Shown one piece after another: positions 1 through 5,295 of a DNA stretch of 5,295 nucleotides. A program made the position numbers and the translations under genes. The stretch comes from Candidatus Sulfotelmatobacter sp. (GTDB lineage Bacteria > Acidobacteriota > Terriglobia > Terriglobales > Acidobacteriaceae): NCBI GenBank assembly GCA_030037515.1, contig JASHRE010000026.1:1-5295 (forward strand), written 5' to 3'. The notes beneath the pieces were generated by a model. That model was given only the letters and a program-made list of their open reading frames with translations, was not told the origin of the DNA and did not search any database. Position 1 is the first letter of the stretch. Each line of letters begins with the position of its first letter.

Positions 1-1
1 T

Positions 2-997
2 TTCGGCAACAGCGAGTACGACTCGCTGTCAAAATACGTGACGTGGATCGACCAGAAGGGTTTCGGTACCAAGAAGCGTTTTGGCAACGCGGCCTGGCAC
101 TATAAGCCCATCTTCTGCGGATGGGCGGAGCAGACCCAGGAGGCTTCCGTTCGCCAGATCGAGGCGCACGATCTGGCAACACAGGCGAATTACGAGAAGT
201 GGCTTGGCGTGCTCGAAAGCAGAGGCCTACCGATCGGGACCGTCGTTATCGACGACAAGTGGCAAAAGCAGTACGGAACGTTCGACGTAGACGAGCGGAA
301 GTGGCCCGACATGAAGGGATTCATCGCACAACAGCACGCGAAGGGCCGGCACGTGCTTCTCTGGGTACCAGCATTCCAACGTGAGGGTCTGCCCGAATCT
401 CTATGCGTGAAGGACGGAAACTGGGCGATCGCCGGCGACGTTAGCAACCCTGAATATGAGCGGTTCCTCCGAGAAAGGATTCGTCATCTGGTAGCCGACC
501 TGGGCGTGGACGGGTTCAAGGAGGACTGGATTAGCGGAGTCTCGCGCAGCGCGAACTTGCAACAGCATTCGCCCTTGTTCGGCATCGAATTCGTCCGCCG
601 CTTCCAGTTCATCCTGTACGACGAAGCGCACAAATGGAAGCCCGATGCGCTGGTGGAGACGCAGACGCCCAATCCGTTATTGCGCGAATCCTCCGACGTG
701 CTCCGTCTGAACGATGTTTGGTACGGAGCTCGTAACGTGCCGGAGATGATGAAGGTGCGGGCCCGCATTGCGAAAATTGCCGGCTGGAATTTGGTCGATT
801 GCGACAACGCTTCTTCCACCAATCTCGAGGAATGGTGGAGCTATATGCTCGAACAGCCTTCCATCGGGGTCCCTGCGCTGTATTTTGTGTACCGGACCGA
901 AAGCACGATGGAAGAAGTTCCTGATTCGAAATGGCGCGAACTGGCGGAGATCTGGATTGCTTACGTACAGCGACTGAATAGAGACGCCCAGCGTTGA
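2..997 (+). CDS. Glycoside hydrolase, GH31-like (clan GH-D) TIM-barrel enzyme, 5' partial
   Basis: This is the last 332 codons of a gene open at the left edge; the reading frame runs from base 2 without a stop, so the GTG at 38 is not needed as a start. The protein probably hydrolyses alpha-linked glycosides. Numbering from the GTG at 38, visible barrel motifs are KPIFCGWAEQT (23-33), VVIDDKWQKQYGTF (69-82), the KWPDMKGF segment (88-95), HVLLWVPAF (105-113) and LGVDGFKEDW (155-164). The FKxD pattern resembles the nucleophile strand of GH31 enzymes such as alpha-xylosidase YicI, making D163 the likely nucleophile. The acid/base is less clear; D220 or D226 (SDVLRLND) are candidates. The IDD-W-Q strand is shared with GH36 and GH27, so a GH36-like assignment cannot be excluded. 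The protein stops just after the barrel (WIAYVQRLN), without the C-terminal beta-sandwich usual in GH31. It ends in TGA, 183 bases before the alpha-galactosidase remnant. Substrate is unknown. Confidence 0.8.
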   Translation, partial: FGNSEYDSLSKYVTWIDQKGFGTKKRFGNAAWHYKPIFCGWAEQTQEASVRQIEAHDLATQANYEKWLGVLESRGLPIGTVVIDDKWQKQYGTFDVDERKWPDMKGFIAQQHAKGRHVLLWVPAFQREGLPESLCVKDGNWAIAGDVSNPEYERFLRERIRHLVADLGVDGFKEDWISGVSRSANLQQHSPLFGIEFVRRFQFILYDEAHKWKPDALVETQTPNPLLRESSDVLRLNDVWYGARNVPEMMKVRARIAKIAGWNLVDCDNASSTNLEEWWSYMLEQPSIGVPALYFVYRTESTMEEVPDSKWRELAEIWIAYVQRLNRDAQR

Positions 998-1026
998 TCC
1001 AGCAATCTACCAAGAAGGTCTGAAAT

Positions 1027-1038
1027 CCTACCGGTAGG
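1027..1038. repeat. 12-bp perfect palindrome CCTACCGGTAGG in the GH31/GH27 spacer
   Basis: A perfect 12-bp palindrome lies 29 bases after the glycosidase stop codon. No T-run follows it, so it is a poor intrinsic terminator. It could be half of a regulator site for the downstream alpha-galactosidase gene, or it could be chance. The rest of 998-1169 shows no open gene or RNA that I recognise. Confidence 0.3.
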
Positions 1039-1169
1039 AGGTGGAATCTCATCCCCGCATTCGAACTATATTGAACAGTAGCGGTGATTGTCTGCTGCCT
1101 TCGAGTCCGAAACGGATAATGCGTTACCAAAGTTGCCTTGTGGCATTGCATTCAAACGTAATCGTTATC

Positions 1170-1175
1170 AGGAGG
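1170..1175 (+). promoter_or_regulatory. Strong ribosome-binding site AGGAGG preceding an ACG codon
   Basis: AGGAGG is followed by five bases (ACCTT) and then ACG at 1181, in the frame of the alpha-galactosidase remnant. The spacing is what one expects for a start codon at 1181. This suggests that the gene once began with ATG there and that one T-to-C change removed the start. The next codon, ATA at 1184, would be an unusual start. Confidence 0.6.
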
Positions 1176-1180
1176 ACCTT

Positions 1181-1630
1181 ACGATACGCATTTCTGCTTC
1201 CTGGGCCCTTGCTGCTCCGGCCCTGGCGTCTCTCGCCGCGGCACGTTTAAGCGTTGCGGTGCAAACGCCGAGCCCGCCGCAGGCAGCGCAGGTGGTGGCA
1301 CAGACTCCGCCCATGGGCTGGAACAGTTGGAACTACTTTGCTGAAAAGGTGGACGACAAGGGCGTCGCATCGGCTGCCGAGGAGATAGTGGCCACCGGGA
1401 TGAAAGACCCTGACTATGTCTAGGTGAACATCGACGAGACCTGGGAAGGTCCGCGCGACGCCAACGGGATGTTGCACAGCAACGCGAAGTTCCCCGACAT
1501 GAAGGCTCTGGCCGACTATGTGCATTCCAAGGGGCTGAACATCGGCATCTATTCCTCGCCGGGGGCCAAGACCTGCGCTGGTTATGAGGGAAGATCGGTT
1601 CAGCTCCGTTCAATTGTGACGCCGGTGTGA
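1181..1630 (+). pseudogene. GH27 alpha-galactosidase remnant (start lost, internal amber stop, C-terminus missing)
   Basis: The intact ancestor would have been a secreted alpha-galactosidase removing terminal alpha-1,6-galactose. From 1181 the frame encodes a hydrophobic, Ala-rich leader (ISASWALAAPALASLAAA), probably a degraded signal peptide, then the GH27 opening TPPMGWNSWNYF. It continues through EEIVATGMKD to DYV, where TAG (1421-1423) sits at the place of the usual Tyr in the family's YVYVNIDDTW strand. Beyond the stop the same frame continues as VNIDETWEGP, KFPDMKALADYVHSKGLNIGIYSSPGAKTCAGYEG. Family similarity ends abruptly at about 1591; GH27 proteins normally continue with S-Y-G-H-E and then the KYDWC nucleophile strand, which is absent. 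The frame closes at TGA 1628-1630 after about 13 unrelated residues. Length is about 149 codons against roughly 400 or more for the family. The IDD pair that contacts galactose reads IDE here, possibly further decay. Function is very probably lost. Confidence 0.88.
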
Positions 1631-1639
1631 CGGTGTGAC
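1623..1639. repeat. Tandem 8-bp duplication (CGGTGTGA, two copies plus one base)
   Basis: CGGTGTGA occurs twice in direct tandem, about 30 bases after the point where GH27 similarity ends and overlapping the final TGA of the remnant. It could be replication slippage. No longer flanking repeat or element end was found to support a target-site duplication. Confidence 0.4.
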
Positions 1640-1654
1640 TCAAGACCGGCACCC

Positions 1655-1684
1655 TTGTCGGCCCTGCCGGCGCGCGGCTATAGT
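1655..1684 (+). promoter_or_regulatory. Putative sigma70-type promoter of the GHKL ATPase gene
   Basis: TTGTCG (1655-1660) and TATAGT (1679-1684) are separated by 18 bases, matching the -35 and -10 consensus at four and five of six positions. Transcription would start near 1691 and leave a leader of about 50 bases before the ATG at 1740. It lies between the truncated alpha-galactosidase and the ATPase gene, so it would let the ATPase be expressed independently of the glycosidase locus. This is a pattern match by eye only. Confidence 0.35.
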
Positions 1685-1739
1685 GAGCTGAGTCCTTGAC
1701 CTGATCCCTGCCGCATCTTGGGCCAAGGATTTTTTTAAA

Positions 1740-3575
1740 ATGGCGAGCGAAGCTACTGGCAAGTCCAGGCATGCAGATCACGGTAAGTTGCGGATCGGCG
1801 ACGATTGGAACGCGATCCGCATCATCGCACTTTCGCAGGGTAATCCGCTGAAGGCGATTGCAGAGTTTGTTGAGAACAGCATCGATGCCCGCGCCAAGCA
1901 CATTTCGATTACCCGTGGCCGCGAGCACGGCGAGCACTACTTGACGGTTAAGGATGATGGCAACGGCGTTCCGCGCGATGAAAACGGACTGCCGGATTTC
2001 AAGTACGTTGCCACCCATATTTGCGACTCCATCAAACGACAATTGAAAGCCGGGGGTGACGGCGATGGTCTGCAGGGGGAGTTCGGCATCGGGCTATTGA
2101 GTTTCTGGACCGTGGGCGAGAGGCTCACGATGACTTCAATCGGCGCCGATCAGCATGTCTATCAGATGGTGATGAGCAAAGGGGATCCACGTTACGCAGT
2201 TAACGTGAGGCGCGTGCTGTTTACTGAAACCGGCACCGAGCTCAAGATTAGTCCCTTGCTGGAAGGGATCCGCAGCCTGAGCGGCGAGAAGATTCAATGG
2301 TATCTGGCCTCTGAGCTGCGCGACCGCATCCGCTCGACGGGGGTTCGCATCACCGTCGTCGACAAGCTTGCACGAAAGCAATACCAGGTCGAGCCCCGGC
2401 AATTTGAAGGTCGTTTGCAACACCAGCTACCGGCCGTTCGTTCCCCCTTTGGCGACGCGTACGCAGAATTGTATTTGGCCGAGCCGGCTGACAACTGCCG
2501 GGTCGCGCTCACCCGCAGTGGTACGCGCGTGATCGAGGACTTGGCTACGCTGCCGGGTCTGGAGCGACCGCCCTGGAACTCTCGTTACCTGCAGGGATTG
2601 ATCGATGTGGCTTACCTCAACCTCACTCCGGGCACGCGTTCAGGAATTGTCCACGATGAGCGCTTTGCGGCATTCCGGGAAGCTCTCGCGCCCCTTGAAA
2701 GTCACCTGAATGACGTGATCGAGGCACAGCGCCGGGCTGAGGAAGAACAAGCCAACCGCGGGTCCCTGCGCGCCATCCAGCGTGCCTTCCGCGAGGCCAT
2801 GCTGGTTCTGCCTCGCGAAGAATACGACTGGTTTGATATCCAGGCACGCTCGGCGCAAACCTTCGGAGTAAACGAGAGTGGAGGGCGAGGCGCCCAACCG
2901 GGTGGCGAAGGAGAGGATATCGTGCCGGGCCTGCCGGAACCGAATGGAAGCGAATCCCTCCAGCGTCAGTTTTTTGAGTATGCCGGCCCGTTGCATACGG
3001 TCGTGATCTCGCCGGCAGCCTCCACCTTGGCCGTGAATCAAACTCGGCGGTTTCGGGCGCTACCTCGCGATCGTTCCCGCCGAAGGGTAGAAGAGGATCT
3101 GGTCTTCGCCTGGCATATTGCGGAAGGGGGCGGGATACTCTCATCCACTTCTGACCAGGAAGTGAGTTTTGAAGCTCCCTCATCACCCGGCCTCGTACGC
3201 GTATCGGTCGAGGTGTCGCAGCGGGAAGTGCGTGCAACTGGTGAGGCCCTCATCACCGTTACCGACAGTCTCGATGCAGCAATCGCTCCAACTGCGGTGA
3301 ATACGCGAGGCCTGCCAGGATATACGTTCGAGCGGGCTGCGGGAGAACTATGGCGCTCTCGGTTCGATGGGGAGCGCAACCTGATCATCGTCAATAGCGG
3401 TCACAGGGACTTCGTCTTTGCTACGCGCAGCCGCGCCCTGCAGCTGCGTTATCTGGTGCGGCTTTATGTGAAGGAACTGGTGCTTAGAAACTTTGCCGGC
3501 CTCCCGCCAGAACAATTGACGGAGCGCATGATCGAGCTTTCACTCTACGTCGAAGATAACCTGAAGCCAGCCTGA
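1740..3575 (+). CDS. GHKL (HSP90/MutL/MORC-type) ATP-binding protein with Ig-like region
   Basis: This 611-residue protein has a complete Bergerat ATP fold at its N-terminus. The N box is AEFVENSIDA (41-50: E42, N46, D49), the first glycine motif is DDGNGV (72-77) and the second is GEFGIGLLSFW (113-123). There is no histidine-kinase phosphoacceptor box. Residues about 125-300 look like the S5-type transducer fold, ending in YLNLTPGTRSGIVHDERF. Next come a charged helical, probably coiled-coil part (about 310-355), a Gly/Pro/Glu-rich linker (about 378-406), an Ig-like beta-rich region (about 419-508, from VVISP to ITVTDS) and a C-terminal helical tail (about 524-611) with IIVNSGHRDF and LYVKELVLRNF. 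No signal peptide or membrane segment is seen, so it should be cytoplasmic. ATG at 1740 is preceded by AAGGA (1725-1729) ten bases upstream. It stands alone, 132 bases before the toxin-antitoxin pair. The exact substrate or partner is unknown; prokaryotic MORC/HSP90-like relatives have been linked to restriction-type or chaperone functions, which is only suggestive here. Confidence 0.85.
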   Translation: MASEATGKSRHADHGKLRIGDDWNAIRIIALSQGNPLKAIAEFVENSIDARAKHISITRGREHGEHYLTVKDDGNGVPRDENGLPDFKYVATHICDSIKRQLKAGGDGDGLQGEFGIGLLSFWTVGERLTMTSIGADQHVYQMVMSKGDPRYAVNVRRVLFTETGTELKISPLLEGIRSLSGEKIQWYLASELRDRIRSTGVRITVVDKLARKQYQVEPRQFEGRLQHQLPAVRSPFGDAYAELYLAEPADNCRVALTRSGTRVIEDLATLPGLERPPWNSRYLQGLIDVAYLNLTPGTRSGIVHDERFAAFREALAPLESHLNDVIEAQRRAEEEQANRGSLRAIQRAFREAMLVLPREEYDWFDIQARSAQTFGVNESGGRGAQPGGEGEDIVPGLPEPNGSESLQRQFFEYAGPLHTVVISPAASTLAVNQTRRFRALPRDRSRRRVEEDLVFAWHIAEGGGILSSTSDQEVSFEAPSSPGLVRVSVEVSQREVRATGEALITVTDSLDAAIAPTAVNTRGLPGYTFERAAGELWRSRFDGERNLIIVNSGHRDFVFATRSRALQLRYLVRLYVKELVLRNFAGLPPEQLTERMIELSLYVEDNLKPA

Positions 3576-3687
3576 ACAGTTTCCGTTAAATGATATGGAG
3601 CGGATTCGAGTGCATCTGCAGGTCGAGACATGAGTCACCGGTCGCATCGCGCTCTCCCTTTCGTCTTCTCACTTGCCTATTTGACGT

Positions 3688-3707
3688 GCTCCCATAAATA
3701 TGGGAGC
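3688..3707. promoter_or_regulatory. Inverted repeat abutting the antitoxin start, likely autoregulatory operator
   Basis: Arms GCTCCCATA (3688-3696) and TATGGGAGC (3699-3707) are exact reverse complements separated by AA. The repeat ends at the base before the ATG at 3708. Type II antitoxins with ribbon-helix-helix DNA-binding domains usually bind inverted repeats in their own promoter, so this is the natural operator. TTGCCT (3673-3678) and the AT-rich centre of the repeat (TAAATA, 3695-3700) could be a weak -35/-10 pair 16 bases apart, placing the operator over the promoter. As RNA the same repeat would fold next to the start codon. The rest of the spacer 3576-3687 holds no recognisable gene. 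Confidence 0.6.
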
Positions 3708-3968
3708 ATGGGAAAAGTGAAGACGACATTGGAGATTCCGGATCATATTTTTCGTCGCGCAAAATCGGCGGCAGCCGAGCGCGGGATTCCCCTGCGGGAG
3801 TTCGTGACGGAAGCGATGAAAGAGAAACTGGCCGCCGACGCCAAAACAGACGAAAAGCCTTGGGTAAAGCACATGGGTAAACTGCGGCATCTGCATCGCG
3901 AGACCGAGAGGATTAATCGTTTGATCGAGAAAGACTTCGAGAAAATCGATGTGGAGATTTGGCATTGA
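3708..3968 (+). CDS. vapB: VapB-type ribbon-helix-helix antitoxin
   Basis: This is an 86-residue antitoxin that should neutralise the PIN toxin encoded directly after it and repress the shared promoter. The N-terminus KTTLEIPDHIFRRAK (5-19) followed by AAERGIPLREFVTEAMKEKL (22-41) is a typical short beta-strand plus two helices of the ribbon-helix-helix fold. The C-terminal part, PWVKHMGKLRHLHRETERIN (51-70) then an acidic end FEKIDVEIW, is the usual toxin-binding tail. Start choice is uncertain. ATG 3708 touches the inverted repeat and has GGGAG only one base away. GTG 3717 would give the family-typical MKTTLEIPD start with GGGAG ten bases upstream. The in-frame ATG at 3630 adds an uncharacteristic 26 residues and would swallow the operator, so it was rejected. 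The stop overlaps the toxin start by four bases. The gene looks intact. Confidence 0.88.
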   Translation: MGKVKTTLEIPDHIFRRAKSAAAERGIPLREFVTEAMKEKLAADAKTDEKPWVKHMGKLRHLHRETERINRLIEKDFEKIDVEIWH

Positions 3969-4342
3969 TCCTCGATACCAACGCCCTGTCGGCAGCTGCG
4001 GACCGGGAACCGGCAGCGCTAAAAATAGTGGCTAGCGCCGAGAGTTTGGCCGTTCCAGTGATTGTCCTGGGCGAGTATCGCTTTGGGATTGCGCAGTCCC
4101 GGTATCGAAAGGACTATGAGTGCTGGCTTCGCGAGTGGATTGCGGCGGTGAAGGTTCTGGAAGTGGACGAGCGGACGACACACCACTACGCCGCTATCGG
4201 CCTGGAACTGAAAGGAACGGGGAAACCGATCCCCACGAATGACCTGTGGATTGCGGCCTTGTGCCGCCAGCATTCTCTGGCGCTTCTAAGTAAAGATCGG
4301 CACTTCGACATTGTCGCTGGCCTTCGGCGGATTGACTGGTGA
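3965..4342 (+). CDS. vapC: VapC-type PIN-domain ribonuclease toxin
   Basis: This 125-residue protein is a complete PIN domain, a Mg2+-dependent RNase fold that in VapC toxins cleaves structured RNAs such as tRNA or rRNA and stops translation. The acidic residues expected for metal binding are present: D4 in MILDTNALS, E37 in VLGEYRFG, D93 in PTNDLWIAA, and D111/D115 in SKDRHFD. TTG 3965 was chosen because it overlaps the antitoxin stop as TTGA and has GGAG (3953-3956) eight bases upstream. The alternative TTG at 3959 leaves only two bases after GGAG and gives a less typical N-terminus (MALILDTN). The overlap implies translational coupling with the antitoxin, keeping antitoxin synthesis ahead. 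No truncation or lost catalytic residue is seen, so the module may be active. The RNA target cannot be read from the sequence. Confidence 0.9.
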   Translation: MILDTNALSAAADREPAALKIVASAESLAVPVIVLGEYRFGIAQSRYRKDYECWLREWIAAVKVLEVDERTTHHYAAIGLELKGTGKPIPTNDLWIAALCRQHSLALLSKDRHFDIVAGLRRIDW

Positions 4343-4688
4343 TGGTCCGTAGATCTCACTTCCTTAGAGGGACAATGGAAGCGCTGCTTGTCGCATTGTG
4401 TTCAGGAAAATCAGACTTGTGGCGCCGCTGAAACAAAACCTGCCCCCGCTGCCAAGATTGACATCACTGACACCAGCGGAGAGACTGGTTTCGAATAACT
4501 TGCCTTTTTGCAGCGCAGCCGGGCAATTCGGCTTACCGGTCCGGCTGCCACGAACCTTCGAATCACTGGGTAGGAAAAAATCGTTGTCCGTCGTCTTGCC
4601 TCTGTCCGGGAAACTGGAATTTTTCGACGCTGGGACTTGCAGGAGAAGCGGGATAAGTTCGGAGCGAACGACTTCCGAGTAGCCGACG

Positions 4689-4714
4689 AGCCGCTAGGAA
4701 CCAACGGAGCGGCT
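4689..4714. repeat. Hairpin-forming inverted repeat AGCCGCT / AGCGGCT
   Basis: A perfect 7-bp inverted repeat (4689-4695 and 4708-4714) flanks a 12-base loop, upstream of the permease gene. It is GC-rich but followed by GGGGTG rather than a T-run, so it is not a standard intrinsic terminator. It may be a regulator site or chance. Confidence 0.3.
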
Positions 4715-4772
4715 GGGGTGCTCCATCTTTCTGGCGATACAATTGCTCCCGCGTGCTCATTGGCATAAAGAC

Positions 4773-4778
4773 AGGAGG
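4773..4778 (+). promoter_or_regulatory. Ribosome-binding site AGGAGG that fixes a TTG start for the permease
   Basis: AGGAGG is followed by four bases and then TTG at 4783. This consensus site supports the TTG over the later in-frame ATG at 4822, which has no such signal and would cut off the conserved LIQDLRYGLR leader. Confidence 0.7.
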
Positions 4779-4782
4779 CAGT

Positions 4783-5295
4783 TTGGGGGCGCTGATTCAA
4801 GATTTACGCTATGGCCTGCGCATGTTGCGCAAATCCCCCGGCTTCACCGCGGTGGCCGTCCTCACGCTGGCGATGGGCAGCGGCGCGAACACGGCGATTT
4901 TCAGTCTAATTGACGGGATCCTCATGCGCGGGCTGCCGGTCCAGGATGCGCAGCACCTCGTGGTTCTCAGGTGGAGCGCCCGCAAGTCTCCCGATATTCA
5001 CGACCAAATGGGTTACGGCGACTGTGGCCGGGGAGAGTTATCGCGTGATGGCGAAGCCTCCGGCTGCTCGCTTTCCATGCCCTTCTTCAACGACGTGGCC
5101 TCACATGTGAGCGCGTTCTCCAGCGTCGCAGCATTTGCCAATGCCGGTCAAATTGACCTGAGCGGCAACGGAACAGCGAGCGTGCTTATGGGGCAGGCGG
5201 TTTCCGGCGGGTTTTTCCCGCTGCTCGGCATTCGTGCCGCTGCCGGACGCCTTATTGCGCCCAGCGACGATTCGGTTTCCGCGCAACCGGTGGTC
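4783..5295 (+). CDS. ADOP family (acidobacterial duplicated orphan permease) MacB-like protein, 3' partial
   Basis: The first 171 residues of a membrane protein that runs off the right edge. Full-length ADOP proteins are usually around 800 residues or more, with a MacB-type periplasmic core domain and FtsX-like permease segments in two copies, and are encoded without an ATPase partner. Seen here: the basic leader LIQDLRYGLRMLRKSPGF (4-21), one hydrophobic membrane segment (about 21-45: FTAVAVLTLAMG through ANTAIFSLIDGILM), the family GLPV turn (50-53) and HLVVLRW (58-64). The beginning of the periplasmic core follows (SMPFFNDVASHVSAFSSVAAFA and GGFFPLLGIRAAAGR). Family members normally read GIGANTAIFS; here it is GSGANTAIFS. 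The start is TTG, set by AGGAGG at 4773-4778. No frame break is seen within the visible part. Substrate is unknown; relatives are thought to export peptides, antibiotics or lipids, or to transmit force as MacB does. Confidence 0.88.
   Translation, partial: MGALIQDLRYGLRMLRKSPGFTAVAVLTLAMGSGANTAIFSLIDGILMRGLPVQDAQHLVVLRWSARKSPDIHDQMGYGDCGRGELSRDGEASGCSLSMPFFNDVASHVSAFSSVAAFANAGQIDLSGNGTASVLMGQAVSGGFFPLLGIRAAAGRLIAPSDDSVSAQPVV

Larger units (their letters stand above)
4343..4782. other. Intergenic region of about 440 bases without a convincing gene
   Basis: Short open frames on both strands here lack a ribosome-binding site, a recognisable motif, or family-like composition. The forward frame at 4398-4682 and the reverse frame at 4411-4800 look like chance openings. 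The toxin frame continues past its stop for 50 codons (to TAA at 4490-4492) with a compositionally protein-like stretch (TKPAPAAKIDITDTSG, about 4436-4480), but no start supports it. Near the right end TACAAT (4738-4743) could be a -10 element for the ADOP permease, though no good -35 stands at the right distance. No tRNA, insertion-sequence end or T-tailed terminator was recognised. Confidence 0.5.

Noticed and set aside
609..1151. Reverse-strand open frame of 180 residues
   Set aside because: It is opposite the well-supported glycosidase and its biased composition is typical of antisense readings in GC-rich DNA.
1421..1423. Amber codon read as an amino acid (recoding or programmed readthrough) in the GH27 gene
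   Set aside because: All four complete stops of the intact genes in the window are TGA, so TAG use as a stop is untested here. However, the gene has also lost its start codon and its catalytic half, so decay explains the TAG better. No tRNA or readthrough element was seen.
1179..2042. Long reverse-strand open frame of 287 residues
   Set aside because: It lies opposite the GH27 remnant and the conserved ATPase N-terminus. Its composition is rich in Arg, Pro and Ser, and no family motif is visible, so it is an antisense shadow.
2623..3237. Reverse-strand open frame of 204 residues
   Set aside because: It is rich in Arg, Pro and Gly, has no recognisable domain, and is fully overlapped by the ATPase gene in the opposite direction.
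3630..3707. Extended antitoxin start at ATG 3630
   Set aside because: It adds 26 residues unlike VapB N-termini, has no good ribosome-binding site, and covers the inverted repeat that looks like the operator.
3688..3707. Intrinsic terminator of the ATPase gene
   Set aside because: The inverted repeat is not followed by a T-run and ends at the antitoxin start codon, so an operator is the better reading.
1740..4342. A defined mobile element carrying the ATPase and toxin-antitoxin genes
   Set aside because: No transposase, integrase, terminal inverted repeats, target duplication or attachment site could be found; only the GH27 breakpoint hints at a junction.
4398..4682. Small forward open frame of 94 residues in the gap
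   Set aside because: There is no ribosome-binding site before its GTG, no recognisable motif, and its composition does not resemble a folded protein.

Overview
The window most likely comes from an Acidobacteriota genome (Koribacter/soil-acidobacterial type). The best pointer is the 3' partial gene, whose N-terminus carries the signature of the acidobacterial ADOP permeases (a short basic leader with LIQDLRYGLRMLRKSPGFT, then ANTAIFSL and GLPV). The moderately high GC content and two clan GH-D type glycoside hydrolases side by side fit a polysaccharide-degrading soil acidobacterium. The lineage is inferred from family knowledge; no rRNA or other marker is present.

Layout, all on the + strand. 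(1) 2-997: the 3' part of a GH31-like TIM-barrel glycosidase, open at the left edge. (2) 1181-1630: a broken GH27 alpha-galactosidase. It keeps a good ribosome-binding site and an export-type N-terminus, but has ACG where ATG is expected, an in-frame amber codon, and loses all family similarity at about 1591, before the catalytic residues. (3) 1740-3575: an intact 611-residue GHKL (HSP90/MutL/MORC-type) ATPase with an Ig-like beta-rich region and a conserved-looking C-terminal tail. A plausible sigma70-type promoter lies at 1655-1684. (4) 3708-4342: an intact VapBC-type toxin-antitoxin pair with a 4-base stop/start overlap and a near-perfect 20-bp inverted repeat touching the antitoxin start. 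(5) 4343-4782: about 440 bases with no convincing gene. (6) 4783-5295: the first 171 residues of an ADOP/MacB-like permease, starting at TTG behind a strong AGGAGG and running off the right edge.

Read together, this looks like a carbohydrate-utilisation locus (alpha-glycoside hydrolysis) whose second enzyme has been truncated and has decayed. Downstream of the break come accessory genes: a standalone GHKL ATPase and a toxin-antitoxin module. No transposase, integrase, attachment site, tRNA or CRISPR array was seen, so the route by which the accessory block arrived is not visible. The GHKL ATPase is the least explained gene and the best candidate for something undescribed; a role in defence or stress is inference only.
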